This document shows, piece after piece, positions 10,719-20,468 of a stretch of DNA of 64,000 nt (position 1 is its first letter; every line of letters starts with the position of its first letter). A program made the position numbers and the translations under genes. Location: the NCBI RefSeq assembly GCF_000282055.1, contig NZ_AKJZ01000008.1:62001-126000 (forward strand), given 5' to 3'. Origin of the DNA: Flavobacterium sp. CF136. GTDB lineage: Bacteria > Bacteroidota > Bacteroidia > Flavobacteriales > Flavobacteriaceae. The notes beneath the pieces were generated by a model. It was not told the origin of the DNA. It saw only the letters and a list, made by a program, of their open reading frames with translations, and ran no database searches.

Positions 10719-11251
10719 ATAACTTTTGCAAATGTGCTAATTTAAAGGACTTATAAAAAGTAATTTAAAATTAACGAAAAGATTCTAAACAAATAGAAAA
10801 AATTAAACTTGTATAACTGTATATGTTTTAAAAAACGGGCCAATTGCTGCTATCTGGTGAAAATTATTTAGTTTCTTCAGCATACTGTATTGATGCAAAA
10901 GGGAAACATTTTACAACAGTATTATTGGTAATTGTTTCATTTAAAAAATACTATTTGCAACAAGTATTTAGTACTTTTTTATTATAATCTAAAAAAATTT
11001 AGAAAAATGATCATAATAAAGTCGTAATTTCTCTCAAAATAAAAATTATAATTATCTTTTTTATCACTAAATTGTCATTTCTTAAATTTTATATTAACGA
11101 ATTATAAATTTTAAGTCCATTTTAACAAATAGGTGCAAAACAAAGGGGGGTTAAATTGAAAAATTAACAAAAATTAAACATTGACCACTATTTTTGATAG
11201 GGGTGTCAAATGATTTTATATTTTTATCAAAATTTTTAAAACTAAATAACT
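10719..11251. other. 533-bp non-coding gap upstream of the ammonium transporter
   Basis: Very AT-rich DNA between divergent genes. It contains the amt -7 box near its right end and a G-run at about 11144-11149. No gene, tRNA or strong hairpin was seen; a short open stretch on the minus strand (10864-10950) lacks a start and is treated as chance. Confidence 0.5.
11189..11196 (+). promoter_or_regulatory. -7 box for the ammonium transporter gene
   Basis: TATTTTTG fits TAnnTTTG, 55 bp before the ATG at 11252. Confidence 0.45.
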
Positions 11252-12568
11252 ATGCGAAAAATTATTTTAAGTGTGATTCTTATCACTATTTTGGTACTAA
11301 CCTTTGTATCAAACTTCATCTTATCAGACAACCCGATACCAGCAGAAGCTGTAAAGTTTGATACGGGAGATACAGCTTGGATGATCGTAGCAACTGCATT
11401 TGTATTGTTAATGACGCCAGGGCTAGGTTTTTTCTACGGAGGTATGGTTGGTAAGAAAAATGTAATTAGTACAATGCTGCAAAGTTTTATGGCAATGGTA
11501 ATTGTTACTATTTTATGGGTTGTTGTTGCTTTTGGATTAGCTTTTGGTCCTACTATTGGAGGAATCATTGGAAATCCTACTTCTAATTTATTTTTTCAGG
11601 GCGTAGGTACTAGTACTGCATGGAGTCTTGCTCCAACTATTCCTTTTATGTTATTCGCATTATTTCAGGCAAAATTTGCAATCATTACACCAGCTTTAAT
11701 TACAGGTGCTTTTGCAGAACGTGTACGTTTCTGGGCATACTTATTATTCATGGTTTTATTTATATTACTTATATATGCACCATTATGCCACATGACTTGG
11801 CATCCTGACGGGATCTTCTTTAAAATGGGAGTATTAGACTTTGCCGGTGGAACTGTAGTACACATGAGTGCTGGTTGGGCTGCATTAGCAGGAGCTATTT
11901 TCTTAGGAAAAAGAAAAGTTCAAAAAGTAAATCCTGCAAGAATTACTTATGTATTATTAGGAACAGGTTTATTATGGTTTGGATGGTTTGGTTTTAATGC
12001 AGGATCTGCTTTAGGATCTAACGGTTTAGCTGTTCAGGCTTTAGGAACTACAACTGTTGCTGCTGCAGCAGCAGCTATGGCATGGGTTTTCCTTGATAAA
12101 ATTTTAGGACACAAATTATCTGCTCTTGGAGCTTGTATTGGAGCTGTAGTTGGTCTTGTTGCGATTACACCTGCTGCAGGTTTTGTAAGTATCCCTCATG
12201 CAATTTTTATTGGAGCTTTTGCCGCAATAGTAAGTAACTTTGTAGTAAGTAAATTCCCTAAAGGAAAAATCGATGATGCTCTTGATGTTTTTGCATGTCA
12301 CGGTGTTGGTGGTATGGTAGGTATGTTGCTAACAGGAGTTTTTGCTTCAAAAGCAATCAACCCGGTTGTTGGTGATAATCAAGGTTTAATTTTTGGAACT
12401 CCAACTTTGTTCATCAATCAATTGATAGCATTAATAGCTGTATCAATATTTGCTTTTGTTGGTTCGTATATTTTATTCTTTATCGTTAATAAAATTACAC
12501 CACTAAGAGTTACTGAAGAAAAAGAAGAATTAGGATTAGACATTTCTCAACACGGAGAATTCTTATAA
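11252..12568 (+). CDS. amt: Ammonium transporter (Amt/Rh family)
   Basis: 438 residues. An N-terminal hydrophobic segment (IILSVILITILVLTFVSNF) can act as a signal sequence, followed by the eleven-helix Amt core. Recognisable signatures: DTAWMIVATAFVLLMTPGL at the start of the core, GMVGKKNVISTMLQS, ITGAFAERVRF, the first pore histidine in VVHMSAGWAALAG (His204) and the second in DVFACHGVGGMVG (His350). These twin histidines line the conduction path for ammonia/ammonium. Unlike the frequent arrangement, no PII (glnK) gene lies next to it; the gene is monocistronic, with a terminator 30 bp downstream. Likely induced under nitrogen limitation (inference from the family). Confidence 0.96.
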   Translation: MRKIILSVILITILVLTFVSNFILSDNPIPAEAVKFDTGDTAWMIVATAFVLLMTPGLGFFYGGMVGKKNVISTMLQSFMAMVIVTILWVVVAFGLAFGPTIGGIIGNPTSNLFFQGVGTSTAWSLAPTIPFMLFALFQAKFAIITPALITGAFAERVRFWAYLLFMVLFILLIYAPLCHMTWHPDGIFFKMGVLDFAGGTVVHMSAGWAALAGAIFLGKRKVQKVNPARITYVLLGTGLLWFGWFGFNAGSALGSNGLAVQALGTTTVAAAAAAMAWVFLDKILGHKLSALGACIGAVVGLVAITPAAGFVSIPHAIFIGAFAAIVSNFVVSKFPKGKIDDALDVFACHGVGGMVGMLLTGVFASKAINPVVGDNQGLIFGTPTLFINQLIALIAVSIFAFVGSYILFFIVNKITPLRVTEEKEELGLDISQHGEFL

Positions 12569-12593
12569 GAAATTAAATTCGTTTCCTTAATAA

Positions 12594-12629
12594 AAAAAGC
12601 ACTCTAAATCTTGTTTTAGAGTGCTTTTT
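12594..12629 (+). terminator. Intrinsic terminator after amt
   Basis: AAAAAGCACTCTAAA pairs with TTTAGAGTGCTTTTT around a six-nucleotide loop. Confidence 0.9.
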
Positions 12630-12763
12630 GTTTGAATTAATTTCAACCTGTTATTTACTTATTAGCCTTATTTTTTAATATTATTTAGAGCATACAATTT
12701 GCTTTTTTATAAACAATCTTCCCGCTTTCGGTTTTATCTTGCTCCGTAAACTACACAAGGATA

Positions 12764-12790
12764 TCACCTCTCGGGGCTACATTTCAACAA
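12764..12790. repeat. Degenerate copy of a GGGGCTACATT repeat
   Basis: CACCTCTCGGGGCTACATT closely resembles GCGCCTCTACGGGGCTACATT inside the palindromic repeat at 37922-37965. It appears to be a worn copy of the same interspersed element. Confidence 0.5.
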
Positions 12791-12848
12791 TTTATTTGTC
12801 CAGCCTTCATTCTCAAAGAATAAATCATCTGACCAAAAATTAATAAAC

Positions 12849-14936
12849 CTATTTGAAATTTGAGATCCCCGTTTTTAACCAGTTCAAATATTCTTCAACA
12901 CCTACATAACTAACAGTAGGTTTTGAATCATTTAAATTTTCACCTTTTAAATCTGTTAAAACATACAACGGTTGTGTATTGGTTTTATATTTAGAAATCA
13001 TAAAATCTGTCCATTTATCACCAACTGTAATAATTTCATCTCCAGCAGCTGTTACAAATTGCTCACTTGCCGGCAATTCACGTTTATCATCAACATATAA
13101 AGAAATCAAAACAACATCGTTTTTTAAGATTGATAAAACCCTTTTGTCGGACCAAACATTATTTTCCATTTTACGGCAATTGACACATGCAAACCCTGTA
13201 AAATCCAACATAATAGGTTTATTTACTGATTTTGCAAACGCCAATCCATCTTCGTAATCATGAAAAATCGTAATTCCGTGAGGCCCTGACTCTGCACCTT
13301 TTGGTAATCCTTTTTCAGAAATGCCATTATTACCAGATCCTCCAACTCCAAACGGACTTTCACTATATTGCGGTGGTGGCGGAAATGCACTAATTAGTTT
13401 TAACGGTGCTCCCCAAAGTCCCGGAATTAAATAAATTGTAAATGCCAGAACAGTTAATCCTAAATATAATCTTCCGACAGAAATATGATGCAGTGGACTA
13501 TCATGCGGAAGCGTAATTTTCCCAAATAAATATAGTGCCAGTGCTCCAAAAATTGCAATCCAGATCACTAAGAAAATTTCTCTTTCCAATAAATGTAATT
13601 GTAAAACCAAATCGGCGTTTGATAAAAATTTGAAAGCCAGTGCTAATTCCAAGAAACCCAATACAACTTTTACGGTATTCAGCCATCCGCCAGATTTTGG
13701 CAATGAATTTAGCCAACCCGGAAACATTGCAAAAAGCATAAAGGGTAAAGCTAATGCTAATGAAAACCCAAACATTCCTGTTATTGGTCCTAAAAAACCA
13801 TTTGTTGCAGCTTCAAACAAAAGTGATCCAACGATTGGTCCTGTACATGAAAATGACACAATTGCAAGCGCCAAGGCCATGAATAAGATCCCTATAATTC
13901 CGCCTTTATCTGCCTGCTGATCTACTTTATTTGCCCAGGAATTAGGCAGCATAATTTCAAATGCACCCAAAAATGATGATGCGAAAACCACCAATAATAT
14001 AAAAAACAATATATTAAAATAAACATTTGTTGCTAATGAATTCAATGCATCTGCACCAAAGATCCATGAGACAGAAAAACCAAGGATCACATATATCAGG
14101 ATGATTGAAACTCCATAAATAATTGCATTTCTAATTCCCGCTGCCCTGGTCTTACTTTGTTTTGTAAAAAAACTTACCGTCATCGGAATCATAGGAAATA
14201 CACATGGCGTTAACAATGCTGCAAAACCTGATAAAAAAGCAATGAAAAAGATAGACCATAAGCTTCTTTGCGGAGCCGGAGCAGGCTTTTTTTGCTTTTC
14301 TAATGTTTTAGCAACTTCAACTTTTGCTTTTTCTGTTGAAGGGGCAACTACTTTTTCTATTGTATCAACGGCTAAACCAATTCTTTTTGTTTCATCTTCC
14401 TTAACTTCAGAAACAGTCGCAACGGCTTTCATATTAAATGATGCCGGAATTACTATTGAGAATTTTTTATTTGAATTGATGCAAACTTCCTTACAAACCT
14501 GAAAATCAAAATCAACATCAACCGTTTTTAAATCTGGATTTGTAATCGTGATTTCCTGTTCAATATGTGCTTTTCCTTCAAAGAAAGTTTCATTGACACC
14601 AAAAATATCATTAAAAGCAGTTTTGGTTTTCCCTTCTTTGGCTTTGCCAACCAAATTGTAATTTCCTTTTTGGTTTTTAAACACAATTTCCAACGGAAGT
14701 GGTCCTCCGTCCGGCGTAAATTGCGAATACATATGCCAGTCTTTTTCTATTATTCCATCAAAAATCAAAATAGCATTGCTTCCTGATTTTTTTTCAATTT
14801 TAGCAGTCCATTTTACAGGTTCTAAAATCTGAGCATTTCCTTTTGCAAAAGCAAAAATGAAAAACACTAAAAACACAAAAGTTTTATTCCAGATATTTTT
14901 TGAGATTATAGTCTGACGATGTGAGTTTGACTTCAT
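12849..14936 (-). CDS. dsbD: Thiol:disulfide interchange protein DsbD (cytochrome c biogenesis type)
   Basis: 695 residues. Signal sequence (about 12-35), an N-terminal periplasmic domain (to about 190) that accepts and hands on electrons, a proline-rich linker, a membrane domain of about eight helices, and a C-terminal thioredoxin domain. Redox cysteines: Cys245 in the TPCVFPMIP helix and Cys364 in SFSCTGP form the membrane pair, and Cys584-Val-Asn-Cys587 (FACVNCRKME) is the thioredoxin active site. The protein moves electrons from cytoplasmic thioredoxin across the inner membrane to reduce periplasmic disulphides. Its ATG overlaps the tilS stop codon (TAATG), so the two are translationally coupled in one transcript. 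Confidence 0.95.
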   Translation of the reverse strand: MKSNSHRQTIISKNIWNKTFVFLVFFIFAFAKGNAQILEPVKWTAKIEKKSGSNAILIFDGIIEKDWHMYSQFTPDGGPLPLEIVFKNQKGNYNLVGKAKEGKTKTAFNDIFGVNETFFEGKAHIEQEITITNPDLKTVDVDFDFQVCKEVCINSNKKFSIVIPASFNMKAVATVSEVKEDETKRIGLAVDTIEKVVAPSTEKAKVEVAKTLEKQKKPAPAPQRSLWSIFFIAFLSGFAALLTPCVFPMIPMTVSFFTKQSKTRAAGIRNAIIYGVSIILIYVILGFSVSWIFGADALNSLATNVYFNILFFILLVVFASSFLGAFEIMLPNSWANKVDQQADKGGIIGILFMALALAIVSFSCTGPIVGSLLFEAATNGFLGPITGMFGFSLALALPFMLFAMFPGWLNSLPKSGGWLNTVKVVLGFLELALAFKFLSNADLVLQLHLLEREIFLVIWIAIFGALALYLFGKITLPHDSPLHHISVGRLYLGLTVLAFTIYLIPGLWGAPLKLISAFPPPPQYSESPFGVGGSGNNGISEKGLPKGAESGPHGITIFHDYEDGLAFAKSVNKPIMLDFTGFACVNCRKMENNVWSDKRVLSILKNDVVLISLYVDDKRELPASEQFVTAAGDEIITVGDKWTDFMISKYKTNTQPLYVLTDLKGENLNDSKPTVSYVGVEEYLNWLKTGISNFK

Positions 14937-16246
14937 TATTGTAATTCTATTTTAAGTATTTTATTTGAGGAATTTTCTATTTTAAATCTTTCGTCCTGCC
15001 TGATTCCAACAACCCATATAATTTGATTATTTGAACATAAAAGCCAGATATTTTCTTTTTCAATCAGGGATAACTTCTCATCTTTAAAAAGCTTACTGAC
15101 TTTTTTTGACTTTCCTTCCATTCCAAACGGTTGAAAAGAATCACCCACTTTCCATTTACGCAAAATCAAAGGAAACCGGATTTTTTCAGCATCCACAAAT
15201 ATAGCCTTATTTGAATCTATAGTTATGTGACTAACGTTACAAAGTTTTAACTTTAAGGGAAAATTAACTTCTTTATCGTTTTCATTAATTTCAAATTCTT
15301 CCTTTTCTGATATTTCAGAAATTGAACTTAAAATCAATGTGTCTCTATTTTTCAGCAACCTGAACTCTGTTGAAAATACCTGTTTCCCAGATTGTCCGTC
15401 CACTAAATCATAAATATCATTCCATGCCAGAAATCCAAATTCATTCAGCCACTGATATAAATATGACTTGTAATTAGGCAATTTTTTAAGCTGATTTAAA
15501 TCGAAATGTATGTCATCTCCAGCTTCTTTTGCTACTTGCTGATAAATCATAATCGAGGCATCTTCAACCATTTCTTTTGATTCCTGCAGATAAGATTGTG
15601 TTTTTTGGAAAACTTTTAAAAAGTCAGGATTAATTTCTTTTAGAATCGGAACCAAATCATGACGGATTTTATTTCTCAGATATTTATTAGAAGAATTGCT
15701 GCTGTCTTCCCGCCATTCAATATTATTTTCCTGAGCATATTTAAGAATTTCATCTCTGGAAAATGGCAAAAGCGGACGAATAATTTTATCATTTTGCTCC
15801 GGAATACCAGTTAATCCGTCTAATCCTGTACCACGGCTTAAATTAATAATAAAGGTTTCCAGATTATCATCAGCATGATGTGCTGTTAAAATATAATCGA
15901 ATTCATGGATCTCCAGAAGTTCATAAAACCAATTATATCGTAATTCGCGAGCTGCTACCTGTGTAGAAAGTTTGTAATCTTTAGCAAAAGCTTCAGTATC
16001 AAATTGAGTTATAAAAACAGGTATATTGTTTTGATCACAATAATTTTGAATGAAATTTTGATCACCAAAACTTTCTAAACCACGTAATTGAAAATTGCAA
16101 TGCAAAACGGTAATTTCATAAGGTAATTTCTGAAATAAATGCAATAAAACCATACTATCCAAACCACCGCTAACAGCCAGGAATAGCTTTGTGTTTTCCA
16201 GAAATGGAAACCTTGAAGAAATATGATTTTTGAAATTTGACAGCAT
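14936..16246 (-). CDS. tilS: tRNA(Ile)-lysidine synthetase
   Basis: 436 residues, typical full length. It attaches lysine to C34 of the tRNA-Ile CAU anticodon so that it reads AUA. The PP-loop ATP-binding motif SGGLDS is at residues 26-31 (LAVSGGLDSMVLLHLF), followed by TAHHADDNLETFIINLSRG and NKYLRNKIRHDLVPIL, both standard in TilS. The C-terminal tRNA-binding domain includes WKVGDSFQPFGMEGKSKKVS and ENIWLLCSNNQIIWVVGIR. First gene of the tilS-dsbD pair, with a one-base stop/start overlap. Confidence 0.97.
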   Translation of the reverse strand: MLSNFKNHISSRFPFLENTKLFLAVSGGLDSMVLLHLFQKLPYEITVLHCNFQLRGLESFGDQNFIQNYCDQNNIPVFITQFDTEAFAKDYKLSTQVAARELRYNWFYELLEIHEFDYILTAHHADDNLETFIINLSRGTGLDGLTGIPEQNDKIIRPLLPFSRDEILKYAQENNIEWREDSSNSSNKYLRNKIRHDLVPILKEINPDFLKVFQKTQSYLQESKEMVEDASIMIYQQVAKEAGDDIHFDLNQLKKLPNYKSYLYQWLNEFGFLAWNDIYDLVDGQSGKQVFSTEFRLLKNRDTLILSSISEISEKEEFEINENDKEVNFPLKLKLCNVSHITIDSNKAIFVDAEKIRFPLILRKWKVGDSFQPFGMEGKSKKVSKLFKDEKLSLIEKENIWLLCSNNQIIWVVGIRQDERFKIENSSNKILKIELQ

Positions 16247-16770
16247 TAATAAAATTAAAAGAATGAATATGAAAAAACAAAATTAAGTCTTTTAAGAACA
16301 AATAACTTATAAAATATAAATTGGAAGCAGCAAAAACAATTAATTTTTAAAATTTTATGAAAGTTGATTCTGCATTTTTCAAATATTAAGTATTCGTTCT
16401 ATTTTAATGGTATTTTTTTTCTTATTGCCTTTCTTCATAGTTATTTTCATTTTCAATCACTTTACAGAATTTTAAAAAAAATATTTTTCAACATTTGGCA
16501 ATAGTAAGTCCTCAGATTTAAAACCTGATCAATAATTCAGGAAGAACGTGACCTTCAGCAATTCCCGAATTTATAATAATGGCATTTTAATGACTTTAGG
16601 GATTTTGTTCTAAATAAATCGTTCTGTGAGATTTTTAATTTCATAAACAACACCCTGCAGCCTCGTTTTCATTTTGTCGGAATTAAATGCGCTTCTTAAA
16701 TTGTTTTTTCTTACATTTAACAATAAGAAGACGAATAATTTTATTGTTAAAATTTTAATTATTAATTATT
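16247..16770. other. 524-bp non-coding gap
   Basis: Separates the divergent tilS and the secreted fibre-like gene. AT-rich, with no gene or tRNA recognised. The only structure noted is the inverted repeat at 16716-16751 just before the right-hand gene. Confidence 0.5.
16716..16751 (+). promoter_or_regulatory. Inverted repeat in the 5' region of the fibre-like gene
   Basis: TTTAACAATAA (16716-16726) is the exact reverse complement of TTATTGTTAAA (16741-16751), with a 14-nt spacer, ending 19 bp before the start codon. It could be an operator or a leader hairpin; AT-rich arms make chance possible. Confidence 0.35.
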
Positions 16771-18267
16771 ATGAAAAAAAAATCACATATTAGCAAAGTT
16801 ATAATACTTGTTTGTCTTTTATTTCAGTCTTTTGTTTTTTCTCAGATTGGAATAGGAACGATAACTCCTGCGGCAAGTTCTATTTTAGATGTAACTTCTA
16901 CAACTCAGGGATTTCTTACTCCCAGAATGACTACGGCACAAAGGAATGCTATCTCAAGCCCAACTAATGGATTGATGGTTTATGATACTGATCTTCATTC
17001 TTTTCAATATTATGATTCTAGTACCGCAGGCTGGAAAAAAATTTATAGTGATAATGAAGGAAGGCTTAAATATAAGCTTATTAAATCAACCGATGTTTTA
17101 GCAACTGTTTTAGCTTCAGAATTAGCTGCTGGGGGAGGTACAAAATATCTTTTGGATTCGGCTACCTATTATGAAATTAATGGCACTGTATATCTTGATC
17201 GTTCTGTGGAACTAAATAATGCTTATTTAGTAGGTTTGGATTCCGGGGAGGATAAATTAATCAGAGCAAGCGGGGATTTATTTGTTGGGACCACAGGCGG
17301 GTCAATAAAAATTTTGACTCTTGCTGCTTTATCCGGAAAAGTTTTTGACATTACAGGAACAGGATCAATAGCTTCAGGTACTCAAACACAGAATTTGATA
17401 GTTAGGGACTGTATCATTGCGAATTCCAGTAATGTAGGTAAAATTGAAAATATGGCATTAATGTTTTTAAGTATTGTTCAATTCTTTAATAATACAAGTG
17501 GAATCATTTATAAAGATATCAGTAAGATATTGCTCAGTAATGCTGCCTGGTTTGGAAATAATTCGGGAACTTATGAAACATTCCAGGGAACTTTTGGATT
17601 AGTTGAAAAACTAGGGGGATTTAGTGAGGTTATTGGTGCTAAAATCGGACTTGATGTATCGGGTAATCCTGTCATAACAGGTGATGCAGTAATGGAATCA
17701 GTGGTATATACAGGAACTCTTACGACAGGAAAATATGTTAATGGTTATACAACAGGAGGCTATACCGGATATAATTTTGATAATAAATGGAATGTAAGAT
17801 GTCCGGGGATTCCAACAGAAACGGATGCTAATGCGACAGGAGAATTTAGTGTTAATCTGACGCCAGGAACCGGGGTTACGGTTACAATTGATAATTCAGG
17901 TACTGCAGCTAAAATATTAGCAACAACAGCATCCACTTCTCTTTTTAGATTTTCTGCTAATAATACAGGGAGGCTTACCTATACCGGAGCTAAAAAACGA
18001 ATTATAAAATTTGCCGGAAGCCTTTCATTTGTTGCCGAAAGTGCTGGAAAAACAGGGATATATATATATTATATTGCTAAAAACGGAACAATAATTGGCC
18101 AGTCAAAAGTATATGGTTATACAGGCTCGGTAACTGATACATCACCAGTTCCACTATCGGGGTCTATAGAGATGAATACTAATGATTATTTGGAGGTATA
18201 TGCTGATTATTATTCGGGATCAGCGGGTAAAATAAAGGTAACTTCTCTAACTTTAACGGCATTTTAA
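16771..18267 (+). CDS. Secreted beta-rich fibre-like protein
   Basis: 498 residues. Signal peptide MKKKSHISKVIILVCLLFQS, probably cut near FVFSQ. The mature N-terminus (GIGTITPAASSILDVTST, then GFLTPRMTTAQRNAI and GLMVYDTD) is a motif set shared by many flavobacterial surface or tail-fibre-like proteins. The middle (about 100-260) is rich in short strands and Ser/Thr/Gly/Asn and resembles a beta-helix. The C-terminus (about 385-498, FAGSLSFVAESAGKTGIYIY and MNTNDYLEVYADYY) resembles a compact C1q/TNF-like or phage-fibre jelly roll (inference). No type IX sorting domain is evident. Single gene with its own terminator. Confidence 0.65.
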   Translation: MKKKSHISKVIILVCLLFQSFVFSQIGIGTITPAASSILDVTSTTQGFLTPRMTTAQRNAISSPTNGLMVYDTDLHSFQYYDSSTAGWKKIYSDNEGRLKYKLIKSTDVLATVLASELAAGGGTKYLLDSATYYEINGTVYLDRSVELNNAYLVGLDSGEDKLIRASGDLFVGTTGGSIKILTLAALSGKVFDITGTGSIASGTQTQNLIVRDCIIANSSNVGKIENMALMFLSIVQFFNNTSGIIYKDISKILLSNAAWFGNNSGTYETFQGTFGLVEKLGGFSEVIGAKIGLDVSGNPVITGDAVMESVVYTGTLTTGKYVNGYTTGGYTGYNFDNKWNVRCPGIPTETDANATGEFSVNLTPGTGVTVTIDNSGTAAKILATTASTSLFRFSANNTGRLTYTGAKKRIIKFAGSLSFVAESAGKTGIYIYYIAKNGTIIGQSKVYGYTGSVTDTSPVPLSGSIEMNTNDYLEVYADYYSGSAGKIKVTSLTLTAF

Positions 18268-18330
18268 TCATTTCAAAACCTTGCCGATAAAATAATAATC
18301 GAAACATGTCACTATTTGAAACTATATAAA

Positions 18331-18369
18331 AAACAACAGTCTCAATTTTTTTGAGACTGTTGTTTTTTA
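18331..18369. terminator. Bidirectional terminator
   Basis: AACAACAGTCTCAA (18333-18346) pairs perfectly with TTGAGACTGTTGTT (18351-18364) around a T-only loop, with A-run before and T-run after. It lies between the convergent fibre-like gene and uvrB and can serve both. Confidence 0.9.
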
Positions 18370-18396
18370 TATGTCTGACTAATTATAATTCACTTT

Positions 18397-20388
18397 TTAA
18401 GAAAGCTGCTCCTGTAATTTTTTAATATCATCACGTAATTTTGCTGCCTGCAGGAAATCCAGTTCTTTTGCTGCTTTTTCCATAGATTTGCGTTTCTCAC
18501 GAATCATTTTTTCTAATTCTGTTTTAGATAAATAAGCCGTTTCAGGTTCTGCAGCAGCTGCCAAAGTATGCCCTAATTCATATTCCACCAACGGATTTTT
18601 CGTAAAAGCACTGTCTATTTTCTTATTTAAAGCCTGGGGCGTAATATTATTTTCTTTATTGAAATTTATCTGTTTTGTCCTTCTGTAATTCGTTTCGTCA
18701 ATAGTCTTCTGCATACTTGCCGTAATTTTATCCGCATACATTATGGCTTTTCCGTTAAGGTTTCTCGCCGCACGACCAATAGTTTGTGTTAATGACCTGT
18801 GGCTGCGAAGAAAACCTTCTTTATCAGCATCTAAAATAGCTACTAAAGAAACTTCCGGTAAATCCAGACCCTCACGAAGTAAATTCACTCCAATCAAAAC
18901 ATCAAAAATACCTTTACGTAAATCCTGCATGATTTCGATACGTTCTAAAGTATCTACATCTGAGTGAATATAACGACAACGGATATTTACTTTGGTTAAA
19001 TATTTTGCCAATTCTTCGGCCATTCTTTTAGTCAAAGTAGTAATCAAAACCCTTTCATCCAATTCACAACGCACCTGAATCTCTTCAATTAAATCATCAA
19101 TCTGATTCAGACTTGGGCGAATTTCAATAATCGGATCCAACAATCCTGTCGGGCGAATGACCTGCTCCACATAAACCCCGTCCGTTTTCTGCAATTCATA
19201 ATCAGCCGGAGTCGCTGATACATAAATAACCTGATTTTGCATTGCCTCAAACTCTTCAAATTTTAATGGGCGGTTATCCATTGCGGCAGGTAAACGAAAA
19301 CCGTATTCCACTAAATTTTCTTTTCGGCTGCGGTCGCCTCCATACATAGCGTGAACCTGAGAAACTGTTACGTGGCTCTCATCAACTACCATCAAATAAT
19401 CATTTGGAAAGTAGTCTAATAAACAGAAAGGCCTTGTTCCGGCTTCCCTTCCGTCAAGATAACGCGAATAATTTTCGATTCCGGAGCAATAACCTAATTC
19501 CCGAATCATCTCCAAATCGAAATTCGTTCTTTCTTCCAGACGTTTTGCTTCGAGATGTTTTCCTATTTCTTTAAAATAATCGACTTGCTTAACCAAATCC
19601 TGCTGAATTTGCCAGATGGCGCCTTGCAGAACATCAGGAGATGTCACAAACATATTGGCAGGGTAAATAGTAAGTTTATCAAATTTTTCTAAAACTTGTG
19701 ATGTCTTAATATCAAATGATTCAATTTCTTCAATTTCATCTCCAAAAAAATGAATTCTGAAAGCATCATCTGCATAACTTGGGTATACTTCGACTGTATC
19801 ACCTTTGATTCTGAAAGTCCCGGGAGTAAAATCGGCTTCAGTCCTGGCATATAAACTCTGAACCAGGCTATGCAATAATTTAGTTCGGGAAATTACCTGA
19901 TCTTTCTCAATTGCAATTACGTTTTTCTGAAATTCTACCGGATTCCCAATACCATATAAACAGGAAACAGAGGCAACAACCAAAATATCCCTGCGCCCCG
20001 AAAGCAACGAAGAGGTAGTACTCAATCGCATTTTTTCAAGCTCTTCATTGATAGATAAATCTTTTTCAATAAAAACACCGGTTACCGGCATAAAAGCTTC
20101 CGGTTGGTAATAATCGTAATAGGAAACAAAATACTCTACAGCATTATTGGGGAAAAATTGCTTGAATTCCGAATATAACTGTGCCGCCAAAGTTTTGTTA
20201 TGAGCCAAAACCAGAGTAGGTTTTTGTATTTCCTCAATCACATTGGCAACAGTAAATGTTTTACCGGAACCTGTAACACCTAATAACGTTTGATATTTTT
20301 CTCCGTCTCTTATACCTTGGGATAATTTTTGGATCGCTTGTGGCTGATCTCCTTTTGGACTATATTCTGAGGATACCTGGAAATTCAT
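18397..20388 (-). CDS. uvrB: Excinuclease ABC subunit B
   Basis: 663 residues, the normal UvrB size. It is the DNA damage verification helicase of nucleotide excision repair and acts with UvrA and UvrC. Walker A GVTGSGKT is at residues 37-44; the beta-hairpin that inserts into DNA is in FVSYYDYYQPEAFMP near 85-100; helicase motifs DESHVTVSQ, YVSATPADYE and QTIGRAARN follow, and the C-terminal UVR domain that contacts UvrC is present (KELDFLQAAKLRDDIK). A -7-like box TATCTTTA lies about 28 bp upstream. Confidence 0.98.
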   Translation of the reverse strand: MNFQVSSEYSPKGDQPQAIQKLSQGIRDGEKYQTLLGVTGSGKTFTVANVIEEIQKPTLVLAHNKTLAAQLYSEFKQFFPNNAVEYFVSYYDYYQPEAFMPVTGVFIEKDLSINEELEKMRLSTTSSLLSGRRDILVVASVSCLYGIGNPVEFQKNVIAIEKDQVISRTKLLHSLVQSLYARTEADFTPGTFRIKGDTVEVYPSYADDAFRIHFFGDEIEEIESFDIKTSQVLEKFDKLTIYPANMFVTSPDVLQGAIWQIQQDLVKQVDYFKEIGKHLEAKRLEERTNFDLEMIRELGYCSGIENYSRYLDGREAGTRPFCLLDYFPNDYLMVVDESHVTVSQVHAMYGGDRSRKENLVEYGFRLPAAMDNRPLKFEEFEAMQNQVIYVSATPADYELQKTDGVYVEQVIRPTGLLDPIIEIRPSLNQIDDLIEEIQVRCELDERVLITTLTKRMAEELAKYLTKVNIRCRYIHSDVDTLERIEIMQDLRKGIFDVLIGVNLLREGLDLPEVSLVAILDADKEGFLRSHRSLTQTIGRAARNLNGKAIMYADKITASMQKTIDETNYRRTKQINFNKENNITPQALNKKIDSAFTKNPLVEYELGHTLAAAAEPETAYLSKTELEKMIREKRKSMEKAAKELDFLQAAKLRDDIKKLQEQLS

Positions 20389-20415
20389 TTTTGACTGATG
20401 AAAAATTTAGTTTTG

Positions 20416-20423
20416 TAAAGATA
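20416..20423 (-). promoter_or_regulatory. -7-like box for uvrB
   Basis: On the minus strand TATCTTTA, one base off TAnnTTTG, 28 bp before the uvrB start. Confidence 0.4.
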
Positions 20424-20468
20424 CAAAGTTTGAATTCTATAAATATATTACCTAATTTAAAATCATAA

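Noticed and set aside
10864..10950. Possible gene remnant on the minus strand upstream of amt
   Set aside because: About 28 open codons ending in AEETK without a start or recognisable family; such lengths occur by chance in AT-rich DNA.
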